Shown one piece after another: positions 1 through 28,352 of a DNA stretch of 64,000 nt. The position numbers and the translations under genes were made by a program. Numbering within the stretch: the first letter of the stretch is position 1; each line of letters begins with the position of its first letter. The stretch spans positions 124,001 to 188,000 of the forward strand of contig BAAHQB010000044.1 in assembly GCA_054601695.1 (NCBI GenBank), written 5' to 3'. The notes under the pieces were generated by a model, which was not told the DNA's origin, did not search any database, and saw nothing but the letters and a program-made list of their open reading frames with translations. The DNA is from Amorphochlora amoebiformis. Lineage: Eukaryota; Cercozoa; Chlorarachniophyceae.

Positions 1-403
<403 letters not shown>

Positions 404-479
404 GTAACCCTAACCCTTACCCTAACCCTAACCCTAACCCTACCCTAACCCTAACCCTAACCCTAACCCTAACCCTAAC
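404..479 (-). repeat. CCCTAA repeat
   Basis: About twelve CCCTAA units, read on the minus strand as (GTTAGG)n beginning exactly at the 5' splice site of exon 542-480. Confidence 0.9.
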
Positions 480-9704
<9,225 letters not shown>

Positions 9705-9706
9705 CT

Positions 9707-9812
9707 ACGTTAGGGTTAGGGCTAGGGTTAGGGTTAGGGTTAGGGTTAGGGTTAGGGTTAGGGTTAGGATTAGGGTAAGGGTTAGGGTTAGGAATAGGGT
9801 TGGAATCGGTTT
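9707..9812 (+). repeat. TTAGGG repeat
   Basis: About 14 units immediately upstream (minus strand) of Mot1-like exon 9704-9678. Confidence 0.9.
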
Positions 9813-9881
9813 AGTCATGTATTAGCCCAAGGTCGGTTTATTTTGGCATTTTTAAGCCTGTTATGCACCGAGAGACCCCTA

Positions 9882-10055
9882 GGATAGGGTTCGGATTAGG
9901 AAAATTCAGCTTAATTTCAGAAATAGGTTTAGGGTTCAGATTAGGGGAATTCAGCTTAACTTCAGAAATAGGTTTAGGGTTCGGGTTAGGGGAATTCAGC
10001 TCAATTTCAGAAATAGGTATAGGGTTCGATTTAGGAGAATTCAGCTTATTTTAGG
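9882..10055 (+). repeat. 45-base minisatellite with EcoRI motifs
   Basis: Four units beginning TTCAGAAATAGGTTTAGGGT and each holding GGAATTCAGC, apparently a TTAGGG-derived higher-order unit. Confidence 0.85.
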
Positions 10056-10299
10056 GGTGGGTGGCTAGGGTTAGAGTTAGGATTTGAATTAGAGTTAGGA
10101 TAACGATTAGGGGTCAGATTAGGGTTACATTTGAGATTCGTTAGGTTTATGGAGAAACTTAATATGTTGCGAATATGTACATATATATATATATATGTAT
10201 ATATATATAAATTGAGATATATATATATATATATATTTATATATATTATATTTATATATTACATACACACCACAAACATACACACACACACTTATACAG

Positions 10300-10339
<40 letters not shown>

Positions 10340-10414
10340 CCAAACAAATATATTTATATATACATATATATATATATACATATATATACATATTCAAAGT
10401 AATATAATATATAC

Positions 10415-10675
10415 CCTGGCTGCCATGCCCCCCACCGCTTCAACTAGTGCTTTCTGTCCATCGATTCCGGCCGCTACCAGTCGGTCGACCAGCGGGGGAT
10501 CCCCGGGGGAATCCCGGGAATCTTTTCCAGGAGATCTCTGGGAGTCTCTGAGGATGTCTGGTCGAGCTCCGAGAATGTATTTGAGGCCTAGCCAGCCGCC
10601 GTATCTAGGGGTTTTTGTTGATGAATTTGTATGGATTGTGGTATGTTGTGTATGTGTGTCTGTATTGTGTGTGGA

Positions 10676-10727
<52 letters not shown>

Positions 10728-10871
10728 ATATATATATACATGTACATTTGTATATATATATATATATATATTTATATACATACATATGTCTGTATGTGTA
10801 TAAATTCATATACATATATACGTATACATATGTAATACATCCATGTACATATGTCTATATAATGTGCATAT

Positions 10872-10920
<49 letters not shown>

Positions 10921-10930
10921 TATATATATT

Positions 10931-10991
<61 letters not shown>

Positions 10992-11067
10992 TATACCTAA
11001 TTTGCCAATCTGAGTCCTTAGGGTTACCGTGAGTCGCCATAGCCAGAAGGACATTTATCAACTAACT

Positions 11068-11133
<66 letters not shown>

Positions 11134-11197
11134 ATATATATATATTATATATATATATATATATATAGATGTGGCGAATTACCTTTATCAACTAACT

Positions 11198-11249
<52 letters not shown>

Positions 11250-11371
11250 AAATATATGTATGTATATATATGTATATATATTATATATATGTATATATAT
11301 ATATATATAGATGTGGCGAATTACCTTTATCAACCAACTCGGGGATACATTTATATATATATACATATATA

Positions 11372-11421
<50 letters not shown>

Positions 11422-11457
11422 GCATATATGTATTATATATATATATATATATATATG

Positions 11458-11515
<58 letters not shown>

Positions 11516-11632
11516 GTGTGTATATATATATTTATATATACATATATATGTTTACATATATATATATATATATATATTACGTCTATTTATACATGTTCAT
11601 GTCTACATTCATGTGTATACAGACTCATATAT

Positions 11633-11689
<57 letters not shown>

Positions 11690-11704
11690 GGTATACATAT
11701 ATAA

Positions 11705-11751
<47 letters not shown>

Positions 11752-12270
11752 TAATACATATCTACACATATATGTATACATACATAAATAAACATAATAT
11801 ATCAAACATGTTTACTCACTTTCTCCACCTCAGGATGCGACAGATGCTGAGCAGCTAAAACCTATTTTCAGCCCATTTTTAGGGTTAGGGTTAGGGTTAG
11901 GGTTAGGGTTAGGGTTAGGGTTAGGGTTAGGGTCAGATTATTCAGCATGTCTATTCCGAGGAGCGTTGACAGTTAGGGTTAGGGTTAAGGTTAGGGTTAT
12001 GGTTACGAATAGGATTAGGGTTAGGATTAGGGTTACGGGTAGAGTTAGTATTACGGTTTAAAAAGGGTTAGCGCTAAGGAGTAGGGTTGGGTTAGGGTTA
12101 GGGTTAGGGTTAGGGTTAGGGTTAGGGTTAGGGTTAGGGTTAGGGTTAAGGTTAGGGTTAAGGTTAGGGTTATGAGTACCATGGCTTGGGTAACACTCTC
12201 CCGAACCGGGGCCACGGTTTCGTCGCCTTGTATGTATATACTTGTATGTATATGATTTATATATATACAC

Positions 12271-12302
<32 letters not shown>

Positions 12303-12364
12303 GCATATACATATGAGAATATGTAATGTATCATATTTCATATATTCATACAATCTATATCTTA

Positions 12365-12420
<56 letters not shown>

Positions 12421-12588
12421 CTCGTATACATATACACATACATATACACACATATATATTAAAATATAAATATTTACATATATATGTAAATGAATATATT
12501 TATATATATATATATATATATAAATATATAATAATATATATATACATGTATATGTGGATAAATATTTACACATACATATGTATATATT

Positions 12589-12636
<48 letters not shown>

Positions 12637-13636
12637 CATATTATAATATATATGTATGTATATATACATAAAGATGTATATTAACATATATACATAAGTA
12701 TATAGGTATATATAAGGATACATATTTTCACATATATACATACATATATATATACATATAGATATATATATACATACATACATAGATATAGATATATATA
12801 TATATGTATACATATACACAAATACATATATATACATATATATGTAGATACCAGCCTGATCTATAAAACGATCGAGACCTAAGGTTAGGATGAGTGTTCA
12901 GCTTCAAATCGCCTTAAAATGCAATTAGAAATTAAGCATAAAATCGCCTAAAATAGCTTAGTATTAAGCTAAAAAACCGCCTAGAATAGCTTAGATTAAG
13001 CTTAAAAATTCTTAAAATGCACTTAGAATTAAGCTTAAACTCGCCTAAAAAAGCTTAGGATTAAGCTTAAAATTGCCTAAAATACACTTGAATTAAGCTT
13101 AAAATTGCCTAATAGTTTAGGATTAATCTTAAATTCGCTTAAATTATACTTAGAATTGAGCTTAAGACCGCCTAAATAGCTTAGGATTAAGGTTAAAATT
13201 GCCTAAAATAGCTTAGAATTAAGCTTGAAATCGCCTAAAATAGATAAGATTAAGCTTAAAAATCGCAAAAATTAAGCTTAAAATCGCCTAAAATAGTTTG
13301 GGCTTAAGCTTAAAATCGCCTAAAATACACTTAGAATTAAGCTTAAAATCGCCTAAAGTAGCTCAGGATTAAGCTCAAAATTGCCTAAAATAACTTAGGA
13401 TTAAGTTTGATGCAGGCAGGCTTCAAATTAGGGTTAGGGTTAGGGTTAGGGTTAGAGTTAAATTGATGCTAACATACTTATGCTTCGAATAATAAAGGGT
13501 TAGGGTTAGGGTGAGGGTAACGGGTTATGGTTAGGGTTAGGGTTAGGGTTAGGGTAGTGTTAGGGTTAGGGTTAGCGTTAGGGTTACCTAGAACTGCTAA
13601 TGCTCGGGCAACGATTGCATTGTACCAGCCTGTATG

Positions 13637-13677
<41 letters not shown>

Positions 13678-13700
13678 ACATATATGTTTATATATTTATA

Positions 13701-13751
<51 letters not shown>

Positions 13752-13825
13752 TATGTATATGTATATATGGATTTGTGTGTTTTGAAGGAGATGTGTCTAT
13801 GTTAGTGTATATATACGCGTATATG

Positions 13826-13875
<50 letters not shown>

Positions 13876-14017
13876 ATAATGTATATACATATACACAAAT
13901 ATATATAAATATATATATATATATATACATAGATGTATATATGTGTGTATATGTATTTATATATAGATATGAATTAATGCATATATAATTATATACGCAT
14001 GTATATGTATGTATATA

Positions 14018-14061
<44 letters not shown>

Positions 14062-15350
14062 GGACGTAGATATACACATATATATATATACATCCCTACA
14101 TACCACAAAAAAATCAAGAATACATCTCCTGACAAAAACAAACGAGTATACATATCTCCTGACAAATCCCACTACTCTCAGAACTACAAAAATTCAAGTG
14201 TATCTCCTGACAAAACGAACGAATAAGTCAATAATAACAGGAAAAGGAAACTCTCATAGAAAAGGAACGCTATAGAAAAGAAACGCTCATAGAAAAGTAA
14301 CACTCATAGAAAAGTAACACTCATAGAAAAGTAACGCTCATAGAAAAGTAACGCTCAGAGAAAAGAAACGCTCATAGAAAAGAAACGCTCATAGAAAAGA
14401 AACGCTCATAGAAAAGAAACGCTCATAGAAAAGAAACGCTCATAGAAAAGAAACGCTCACAGAAAAGAAACGCTCATAGAAAAGAAACGCTCATAGAAAA
14501 GTAACGCTCATAGAAGCTCACAGAAAAGAAACGCTCACAGAAAAGAAACGCTCATAGAAAAGAAACGCTCACAGCGCTCATAGAAAAGTAACGCTCATAG
14601 AAAAGTAACGCTCATAGAAAAGTAACGCTCATAGAAAAGAAACGCTCATAGAAAAGAAACGCTCATAGAAAAGAAACGCTCATAGAAAAGAAACGCTCAT
14701 AGAAAAGTAACGCTCACAGCGCTCATAGAAAAGTAACGCTAATAGAAAAGTAACGCTCATAGAAAAGAAAAGAAACGCTCATAGAGAAGTAACGCTCACA
14801 GCGCTCATAGAAAAGTAACGCTCATGGAAAAAGAAACGCTCACAGAAAAGTAACGCTTATAGAAAAGTAACGCTCGTAACCTCCTTCGTCTTCACTCATA
14901 TCCCGTTTCGCAGCTCCCTTCAAAAATGCCTTAATACCTTCCATTGGGATCAGGAGTTAGGGTTAGGGTTAGGGTTAGGGTTAGGGTTAGCGTTAAGGTT
15001 AGGGTTATGTTTAGGGTTAAAGTAGGGGTTAGCGTTAGGGTTAGGGTTAGGGTTACGGTTAGCGTTAGATTAGGGTTGGTTAGGGTTAGGGTAAAGTTAT
15101 TGTTAGGGTTATAGGGTTAGGGTTAGGGTTAGAGTTAGGGTTAGGGGTAGGGTTAGGATTAGGGTTGGGGTCAGGGATAAGGTTAGATTAGGGTTAGGGT
15201 TAGGGTTAGGGTTAGGGTTAAGATTAGGGTTAGATTATTGTTAGGTTAGGGTTAGGGTTAGGGTTAGGGTTAGGGTTAGGGTTTGGGGTTACCTAGAGAT
15301 GCGCCGTGGCGTCGCTCCCAATTGGGGTGAAAGAGGTTATGAGCTACTCC
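10415..15350 (-). CDS. MOT1: Mot1/BTAF1-like gene, central HEAT exons
   Basis: Eight consecutive exons with perfect phase agreement: 15350-15293, 14937-14881, 13629-13588, 12878-12852, 12226-12180, 11861-11820, 11061-10997, 10604-10415. In order they read [90 protein letters not shown]. These parallel, in the same order, the hallmark Mot1/BTAF1 HEAT blocks I recall: LF.PEWEVRHGA, DRF.D...D.VVAPVRET, and W.RHGGLLG.KY. The last exon (63 residues) ends [11 protein letters not shown], corresponding to the next helix, and carries a Ser/Pro/Asp-rich insert. Exons are as small as 27 bases. Introns are (AT)n, TTAGGG-type repeats and minisatellites. This block is the strongest evidence for the gene's identity. 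Confidence 0.82.
11166..11345 (-). repeat. Acceptor-edge copies of exon 11061-10997
   Basis: 11169-11202 and 11309-11343 repeat CCGAGTTAG plus the first bases of the exon (TTGATAAA), then diverge to GGTAATTCGCCACATC and (AT)n. Confidence 0.75.
11880..12178 (+). repeat. TTAGGG arrays with an embedded conserved spacer
   Basis: Two runs around the spacer 11932-11972 (TCAGATTATTCAGCATGTCT...). They fill the intron between exons 12180 and 11861. Confidence 0.9.
12900..13412. repeat. ~32-base minisatellite (TTAAGCTTAAAATCGCC)
   Basis: About 15 degenerate units rich in HindIII motifs, in a Mot1-like intron. Confidence 0.85.
13430..13587 (+). repeat. TTAGGG repeats
   Basis: On the minus strand the intron after exon 13629-13588 begins GTAACCCTAACGC inside this array. 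Confidence 0.85.
14262..14880 (-). repeat. 17-base minisatellite starting at a splice donor
   Basis: About 35 units of GTTACTTTTCTATGAGC (minus strand; variant GTTTC). The first bases of the intron, GTTACGAGC, are the start of the array. Confidence 0.9.
14955..15290 (+). repeat. TTAGGG arrays
   Basis: Fill the whole short intron between Mot1-like exons 15293 and 14937. Confidence 0.9.
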
Positions 15351-15469
15351 CTAATTGAGTGTATGTATGTAAGTATTTTCAACAATGACACTTTTTTTTC
15401 CTACACAAAATGTAACAGTGTTACAATAGTGCTCTCCTGAATTATATTATTCAATTCAAATATAAAATT

Positions 15470-15545
<76 letters not shown>

Positions 15546-15681
15546 TGGGGGTATGTATGTATTATGTGTGTGTATGTGTATGTATGTATGTATGTATATG
15601 TATGTATATGTATGTATGCGGATTTTTGTGTGCGTGTTGTGAGTTAAACCCTATTTGAGTGTGTTAGTGTGTATATGTGTA

Positions 15682-15720
<39 letters not shown>

Positions 15721-15928
15721 TATATATATATGCATATATATATATATATACGTATGTGTATTTGTGTGTGTGCGAGCTATAATATAAATATACTTCTGCG
15801 ATGTAATACTTCATAATTTTTTTTTAATTGCTAATATGCATGTATTTGTATATGTATGTATATCTATGTATACATATATACATATATATATATAATGTAT
15901 TACAAAAAATTTACTAAATACAAGTAAA

Positions 15929-15996
<68 letters not shown>

Positions 15997-16026
15997 TACA
16001 TATATATATATATAATGCATTGTAAC

Positions 16027-23416
<7,390 letters not shown>

Positions 23417-23456
23417 CTTAATATATAATTATATATATATATATATATATAGATAG

Positions 23457-23492
<36 letters not shown>

Positions 23493-23515
23493 ATATATAT
23501 ATAAGAGAGAGAGAG

Positions 23516-23546
23516 AGTTGGGATATACTGAGCAGTGACCTGAATA
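23516..23546 (-). repeat. Acceptor-edge copy of exon 23416-23335
   Basis: Minus strand CAGGTCACTGCTCAGTATAT then CCCAACTC parallels AAGGTCGCTGTTGAATACAT then CCCAAGC at the exon start. Confidence 0.6.
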
Positions 23547-23570
23547 TACATAGATACATATAACATATAC

Positions 23571-23609
<39 letters not shown>

Positions 23610-23628
23610 GATATATTTATATATATAT

Positions 23629-23866
23629 TGTCAGCGTAGCAGTGGTAGTTGTCCGATTGACTGTTGTCCGTTTGGATTATGGCAAATGATAATGACTAAA
23701 TTCACAAGAAAATTCTCGCGTAGAAGGCCTTCCCTACCTAAGGTCTTCCCTTGGAAGATCTTCCCCTCGGATGACTATTGCTAATTCGCATGCGTAGATT
23801 ACGAATATGACGGTAGTCTAGCGATCTGACGTCTAGTTAAGCTTGTAGGTCCGGTATACGTTAACA
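23629..23866 (-). repeat. 3' LTR of the copia element
   Basis: 238 bases, TG...CA on either strand; appears identical to 27305-27542. It contains the last 34 bases of the polyprotein frame, including the stop codon. Confidence 0.95.
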
Positions 23867-26800
23867 CTCCCCCTCGACGCGCCGCTCCTGCCAGCGTCGA
23901 CCTCTGCTGCGCTCTTGGTTGGAGCCACATGCGCTTCCGTGTCCAGATATGCTTCCGCCAGCTTGAAGAGTGTAGCACCGCTCACAGCCTTGGTAAGCCC
24001 ATCCGCTAACTGTTGATCTGTTGGTATATATTCCAACATATATATCCCACGTTGCAGGTGATCCCGACAGTAGTGGAAGTGCAGATCGACGGCCTTGGTT
24101 TTCTGAGACAAGATAGGATTCTCCGCGATCCGTATACACGCAGTGTTGTCCTCATAAACCATCGACGATCCCAACTTCACGTCCAACTCTAAAAATAAGT
24201 TCCGCATCCATAGCAATTCGTCCAGCCCTTCCGACAAAGCGACGTACTCGGCAATGGCTGAGCTCTTCACAGCAATTGTCTGTCGCTTCGAACGCCAATG
24301 TATCAAATTTCCTCCGAAGATGATCAAACATCCACTTGTCGACCTTCTAGTATCCAGGCATCCAGCATGATCAGCGTCGACATACATCTTCATATCAGTC
24401 CCAGCGTTCGTGAACCGAAGTCCGTAGTGCAGTGTACGCTTGATGTACCTCAGGGCGTACTCTACAGCCAGCATGTGACTTCGCTTCGGATCGTTCAGGT
24501 ACCTTGACAGCTTTGATACCGTGTATGCTAAGTCCGGTCTTGTACATGTTGCTAAGTACGCAATCTTCCCAATAATGGAGCGATATTTTTCTTGGTCAAC
24601 TCCAGGTCCTTCTTCGTCTTTGGTGAGCTTCACAGATGGTGCCATAGGCGTGGTGACTCCCTTGCAGTTTTGCATCTTGTACTCGATCAGAATCCTCTTA
24701 GCGTAGGCTTCTTGTGACATTATCAGGTCCTTTCCAATCTTCGTCACCGATATTCCCAGAACAAAATCCAGCTCACCCATTTCTTTAATCCCAAATCTAG
24801 CACGGAGGCCTTGCAGGAACGTATACCCATCCTTCTCTCGCGCTGCTGTACACACGACGTCGTCCACGTATACACATACGATGACGTCCCTCTGATGATG
24901 CATGTAGACGCACGGGTCACTCCTGCACCTCCGATATCCTTTCGACTCCATATATTTGTCGAAGCATTTGTTCCAGTTCCTCCCAGCAGTCTTCAGCCCG
25001 TAGATGCTCTTCTGAAGGTCACATACGTATTTGCTTGGATCGTACTTATCCCTCATGCTCTCTGGTATCTCCATATAGACTTCGTCGTCCTCTGGTCCGT
25101 GTAGGTACGCGTTGTTGATGTCCGCACTCAATACCTTTCGTCCCTTCACTTGTGCAAGTGCCAGAATGGCCCTTAAGCTGGCGATCCTCAGTGTCGGGGC
25201 GTATCGATCATTAAAGCTCACCCCATACTGTGTATATCCCTTCGCCACCACGCGTGCCTTCTTGCGCCCAGGTTCACCATCCTTGTTCAGTTTCTGCTTG
25301 TAGAGAGTCCTAACACCAACAACCCTCATCTCAGGTCGTCGTGCGATGATCTTCCAGGTCCCGTTCTTCTCCAGTGCCTCTATCTCTTCATCGGTTGCCT
25401 TCACCCATGCAGGATGATGCCTCGCCTCCTCCCAGTTCTTGGGTTCGGTGCCGTCGCTTATACCGAACATGCAGTCCTCCATCGCCGCAGCCACTTCAAC
25501 GTTGCCCTTAGCGCTTGGGATCTCGCTGCCTCCTTGTCCGTCGTATACTGTGCGTTGCGTCCGAGTGCGTGTTGAACGCCTAGGTGCCGTTTCTTCTTCG
25601 TCGTCGTTGTCGTCGTCGTCGTCAGACTCCCCCATATCCGGTGCATTATTCTTCTCCCCCTCTCCGTCGGCAGCCTTGTCGTCGGAGAAAGTCATTTCAG
25701 GATATATATATGTATCATTCCGCTTCTCAGGAGATATATATATATCTTCTCGTCGAGCCTTGAAGTTGAATATGGTATCGTAGAACCTAACATGCGCCTT
25801 GACATCCGCAATCGACAATCCAGCCACGACTCCCAGCTTCTCCATCTTCTTGATGATCCTACTTGGCGTATGTCCTAGTGCCAGGTGCCATTTCCATAAG
25901 GACCTCCACCTCGCCTTGTCGTCAAACCATGCGCCAAGGTTATCATCGTTTGCCACAGGGATGAGGAACAGCCTCTTCTTGGTCCCAGAAGTCCTGCAAA
26001 TCTCATCTCCATCCTTCATAATCGAGATGTCGTCCTGCTCCCCCACGAACCTGAGTCGATATCCATCTTCACGTAGCCGCCGTTGAGCCACGTAGTTCGC
26101 CGCAGCTCCGGGGCAATATGCCACATTGGTCATCTTGAGTACTTTCCCATTCCTTAGTGGCACTTCAACGTCCCCAAAGCCCTTGGATTCCATTCGGGTC
26201 TCGCCGTTGCCTAGCTTGAAAGCATGATTCTTCACCACCCTGAAGGTCTTGAAGTACCGCTTGTCCTTGAAACAGCTCCTCGTGCATCCACTGTCGAGCA
26301 CCAGATATCCAGCAGTCGAGCCGTCGCCCCAGTTGCCTGCCACCGCGCTCCAGTTGTAATCCGATTCGCTGCTATCCTCAAGTATCGCCGCATCATCATC
26401 TTGTTCGTTGAGCAATGGACAATCCTTCTTCATGTGCCCCTTCTTGTTGCACTTGAAACATTTGCCCCTGAACTTCCTCGATGCTCCCTTCGGCCTCTCA
26501 GACTTCGCGGTCATCAACTTGTCGATCCTAGTCTTCATCTTCGCAAGATCCTTCGCAGACATGTCCTTGAGATTCTTGGTCCCTTGATGCTCATGGCCGG
26601 CCGCCACGATATCCTTTACCTTGGTCTCATAGTTGTTAGCCGCCTTCCTTGCTGCCACACTAGTGATCGCCGTTACCGCCGCTTGGTAGGTAGTAGGGTG
26701 CAGTGCAATATTCTCGAGTGTAGAGCCGTACTCGTCCTCCGGGAGAGCCATCATGAGCGCCACGATCCTGTCCTCGTCGTCCATGGTCTTGCCCAGCCCG

Positions 26801-27300
26801 GTGAGTGCATCCGCCGTCTCCTCGATCTCTGAAGCCAGCTTCCCGAAATCGCCGCTGTAATCGTCAAGCGTCTGACGATTCAACTTCTTCTGTAGCTTCA
26901 TCCTCCTAAACAGTCGTGGACCCTCGATGCCAGCGCGCAGACGAGCCCAGAGGTACACTGGATCCTCCCTCCCGGTTGTAAGATGTTCATACTTACGTCC
27001 CACCGTGAGCACCAATGTAGCATGCAGTAGCATCCTCAACTTTATATGCGCGTCCTCTTTCCCATCGAGATTCGTTGCCCATTTCCCCTCCTTCATCTCA
27101 ACCACATGCTGTGGACGTAGAGCGTCAGGATTCTTCCAATCCATGATGGATCGTGCCCCAAGCTTCATGCAGTCCTCGAGCTGAAGTGCCTTCACCATCA
27201 TAGAGACGCTCTTGGCGTACTTGGTCCAGTCGTCCTCCTTGGTAAGCTTCAGCTTGGCAGTCCACTTGAGTAGGGCAGTACGTGTCGCTTCGAAACTCAT
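23833..27300 (-). CDS. Copia Gag-Pol polyprotein, 1155 residues, lacking integrase catalytic core
   Basis: One frame encodes capsid-like Gag (about residues 1-260), a CCHC zinc knuckle at 281-294 (C281, C284, H289, C294), an aspartic protease with D336-S-G-C, a GAG-pre-integrase segment around 470-500 (H472, H477), an acidic linker near 555-575, reverse transcriptase about 640-880 with ADINNAYLHG (D727) and the catalytic YVDD at 811-814, and copia-type RNase H about 970-1100 (D975, E1018, D1051). After the pre-integrase HxxxxH the frame jumps at about residue 500 to sequence normally found after the integrase. The rest of the zinc site and the whole DDE core are absent, roughly 250-300 residues below usual length, with no frameshift. 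The start codon lies 4 bases inside the 5' LTR boundary and overlaps the PBS; the stop (TAG at 23833-23835) lies inside the 3' LTR, so the polypurine tract is translated. Confidence 0.93.
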   Translation of the reverse strand: MSFEATRTALLKWTAKLKLTKEDDWTKYAKSVSMMVKALQLEDCMKLGARSIMDWKNPDALRPQHVVEMKEGKWATNLDGKEDAHIKLRMLLHATLVLTVGRKYEHLTTGREDPVYLWARLRAGIEGPRLFRRMKLQKKLNRQTLDDYSGDFGKLASEIEETADALTGLGKTMDDEDRIVALMMALPEDEYGSTLENIALHPTTYQAAVTAITSVAARKAANNYETKVKDIVAAGHEHQGTKNLKDMSAKDLAKMKTRIDKLMTAKSERPKGASRKFRGKCFKCNKKGHMKKDCPLLNEQDDDAAILEDSSESDYNWSAVAGNWGDGSTAGYLVLDSGCTRSCFKDKRYFKTFRVVKNHAFKLGNGETRMESKGFGDVEVPLRNGKVLKMTNVAYCPGAAANYVAQRRLREDGYRLRFVGEQDDISIMKDGDEICRTSGTKKRLFLIPVANDDNLGAWFDDKARWRSLWKWHLALGHTPSRIIKKMEKLGVVAGLSIADVKAHVRFYDTIFNFKARREDIYISPEKRNDTYIYPEMTFSDDKAADGEGEKNNAPDMGESDDDDDNDDEEETAPRRSTRTRTQRTVYDGQGGSEIPSAKGNVEVAAAMEDCMFGISDGTEPKNWEEARHHPAWVKATDEEIEALEKNGTWKIIARRPEMRVVGVRTLYKQKLNKDGEPGRKKARVVAKGYTQYGVSFNDRYAPTLRIASLRAILALAQVKGRKVLSADINNAYLHGPEDDEVYMEIPESMRDKYDPSKYVCDLQKSIYGLKTAGRNWNKCFDKYMESKGYRRCRSDPCVYMHHQRDVIVCVYVDDVVCTAAREKDGYTFLQGLRARFGIKEMGELDFVLGISVTKIGKDLIMSQEAYAKRILIEYKMQNCKGVTTPMAPSVKLTKDEEGPGVDQEKYRSIIGKIAYLATCTRPDLAYTVSKLSRYLNDPKRSHMLAVEYALRYIKRTLHYGLRFTNAGTDMKMYVDADHAGCLDTRRSTSGCLIIFGGNLIHWRSKRQTIAVKSSAIAEYVALSEGLDELLWMRNLFLELDVKLGSSMVYEDNTACIRIAENPILSQKTKAVDLHFHYCRDHLQRGIYMLEYIPTDQQLADGLTKAVSGATLFKLAEAYLDTEAHVAPTKSAAEVDAGRSGASRGSVNVYRTYKLN
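23867..23875 (-). promoter_or_regulatory. Polypurine tract
   Basis: The minus strand reads GAGGGGGAG immediately before the 3' LTR TGTTAACG, the expected plus-strand primer site. It is also coding (residues Arg-Gly-Ser near the C-terminus). Confidence 0.85.
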
Positions 27301-27304
27301 AACC
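27296..27304 (-). promoter_or_regulatory. Primer-binding site overlapping the start codon
   Basis: Directly after the 5' LTR the minus strand reads GGTTATGAG, complementary to CUCAUAACC, the anticodon-loop segment of initiator tRNA-Met. Drosophila copia is known to prime from the internal (half-tRNA) region of tRNA-iMet with a GGTTATG site. Here the ATG in the site is also the polyprotein start codon. The tRNA match is from memory of iMet anticodon loops. Confidence 0.6.
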
Positions 27305-27542
27305 TGTCAGCGTAGCAGTGGTAGTTGTCCGATTGACTGTTGTCCGTTTGGATTATGGCAAATGATAATGACTAAATTCACAAGAAAATTCTCGCGTAGA
27401 AGGCCTTCCCTACCTAAGGTCTTCCCTTGGAAGATCTTCCCCTCGGATGACTATTGCTAATTCGCATGCGTAGATTACGAATATGACGGTAGTCTAGCGA
27501 TCTGACGTCTAGTTAAGCTTGTAGGTCCGGTATACGTTAACA
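27305..27542 (-). repeat. 5' LTR of the copia element
   Basis: 238 bases, same sequence as 23629-23866 by eye. It should carry the promoter for the minus-strand transcript. The flank beyond 27542 is (AT)n. Confidence 0.95.

Positions 27543-28352
<810 letters not shown>

Larger units (their letters stand above)
23629..27542 (-). mobile_element. Complete Ty1/copia LTR retrotransposon, integrase core deleted
   Basis: A 3914-base element read on the minus strand. Two 238-base LTRs (TG...CA ends) look identical by eye, so the insertion is very recent. Between them is a single open frame, a PBS abutting the 5' LTR and a polypurine tract abutting the 3' LTR. Both flanks are (AT)n, so the target duplication cannot be resolved. 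GC content is much higher than in its surroundings. Domain order, protease before (missing) integrase before RT and RNase H, is that of Pseudoviridae. Confidence 0.95.

Noticed and set aside
14262-14880. CRISPR-like array
   Set aside because: The 17-base units are contiguous with no unique spacers, and the DNA is eukaryotic.
24298-27184. Plus-strand frames opposite the retrotransposon
   Set aside because: Antisense shadows of the 1155-residue polyprotein with no motifs of their own.
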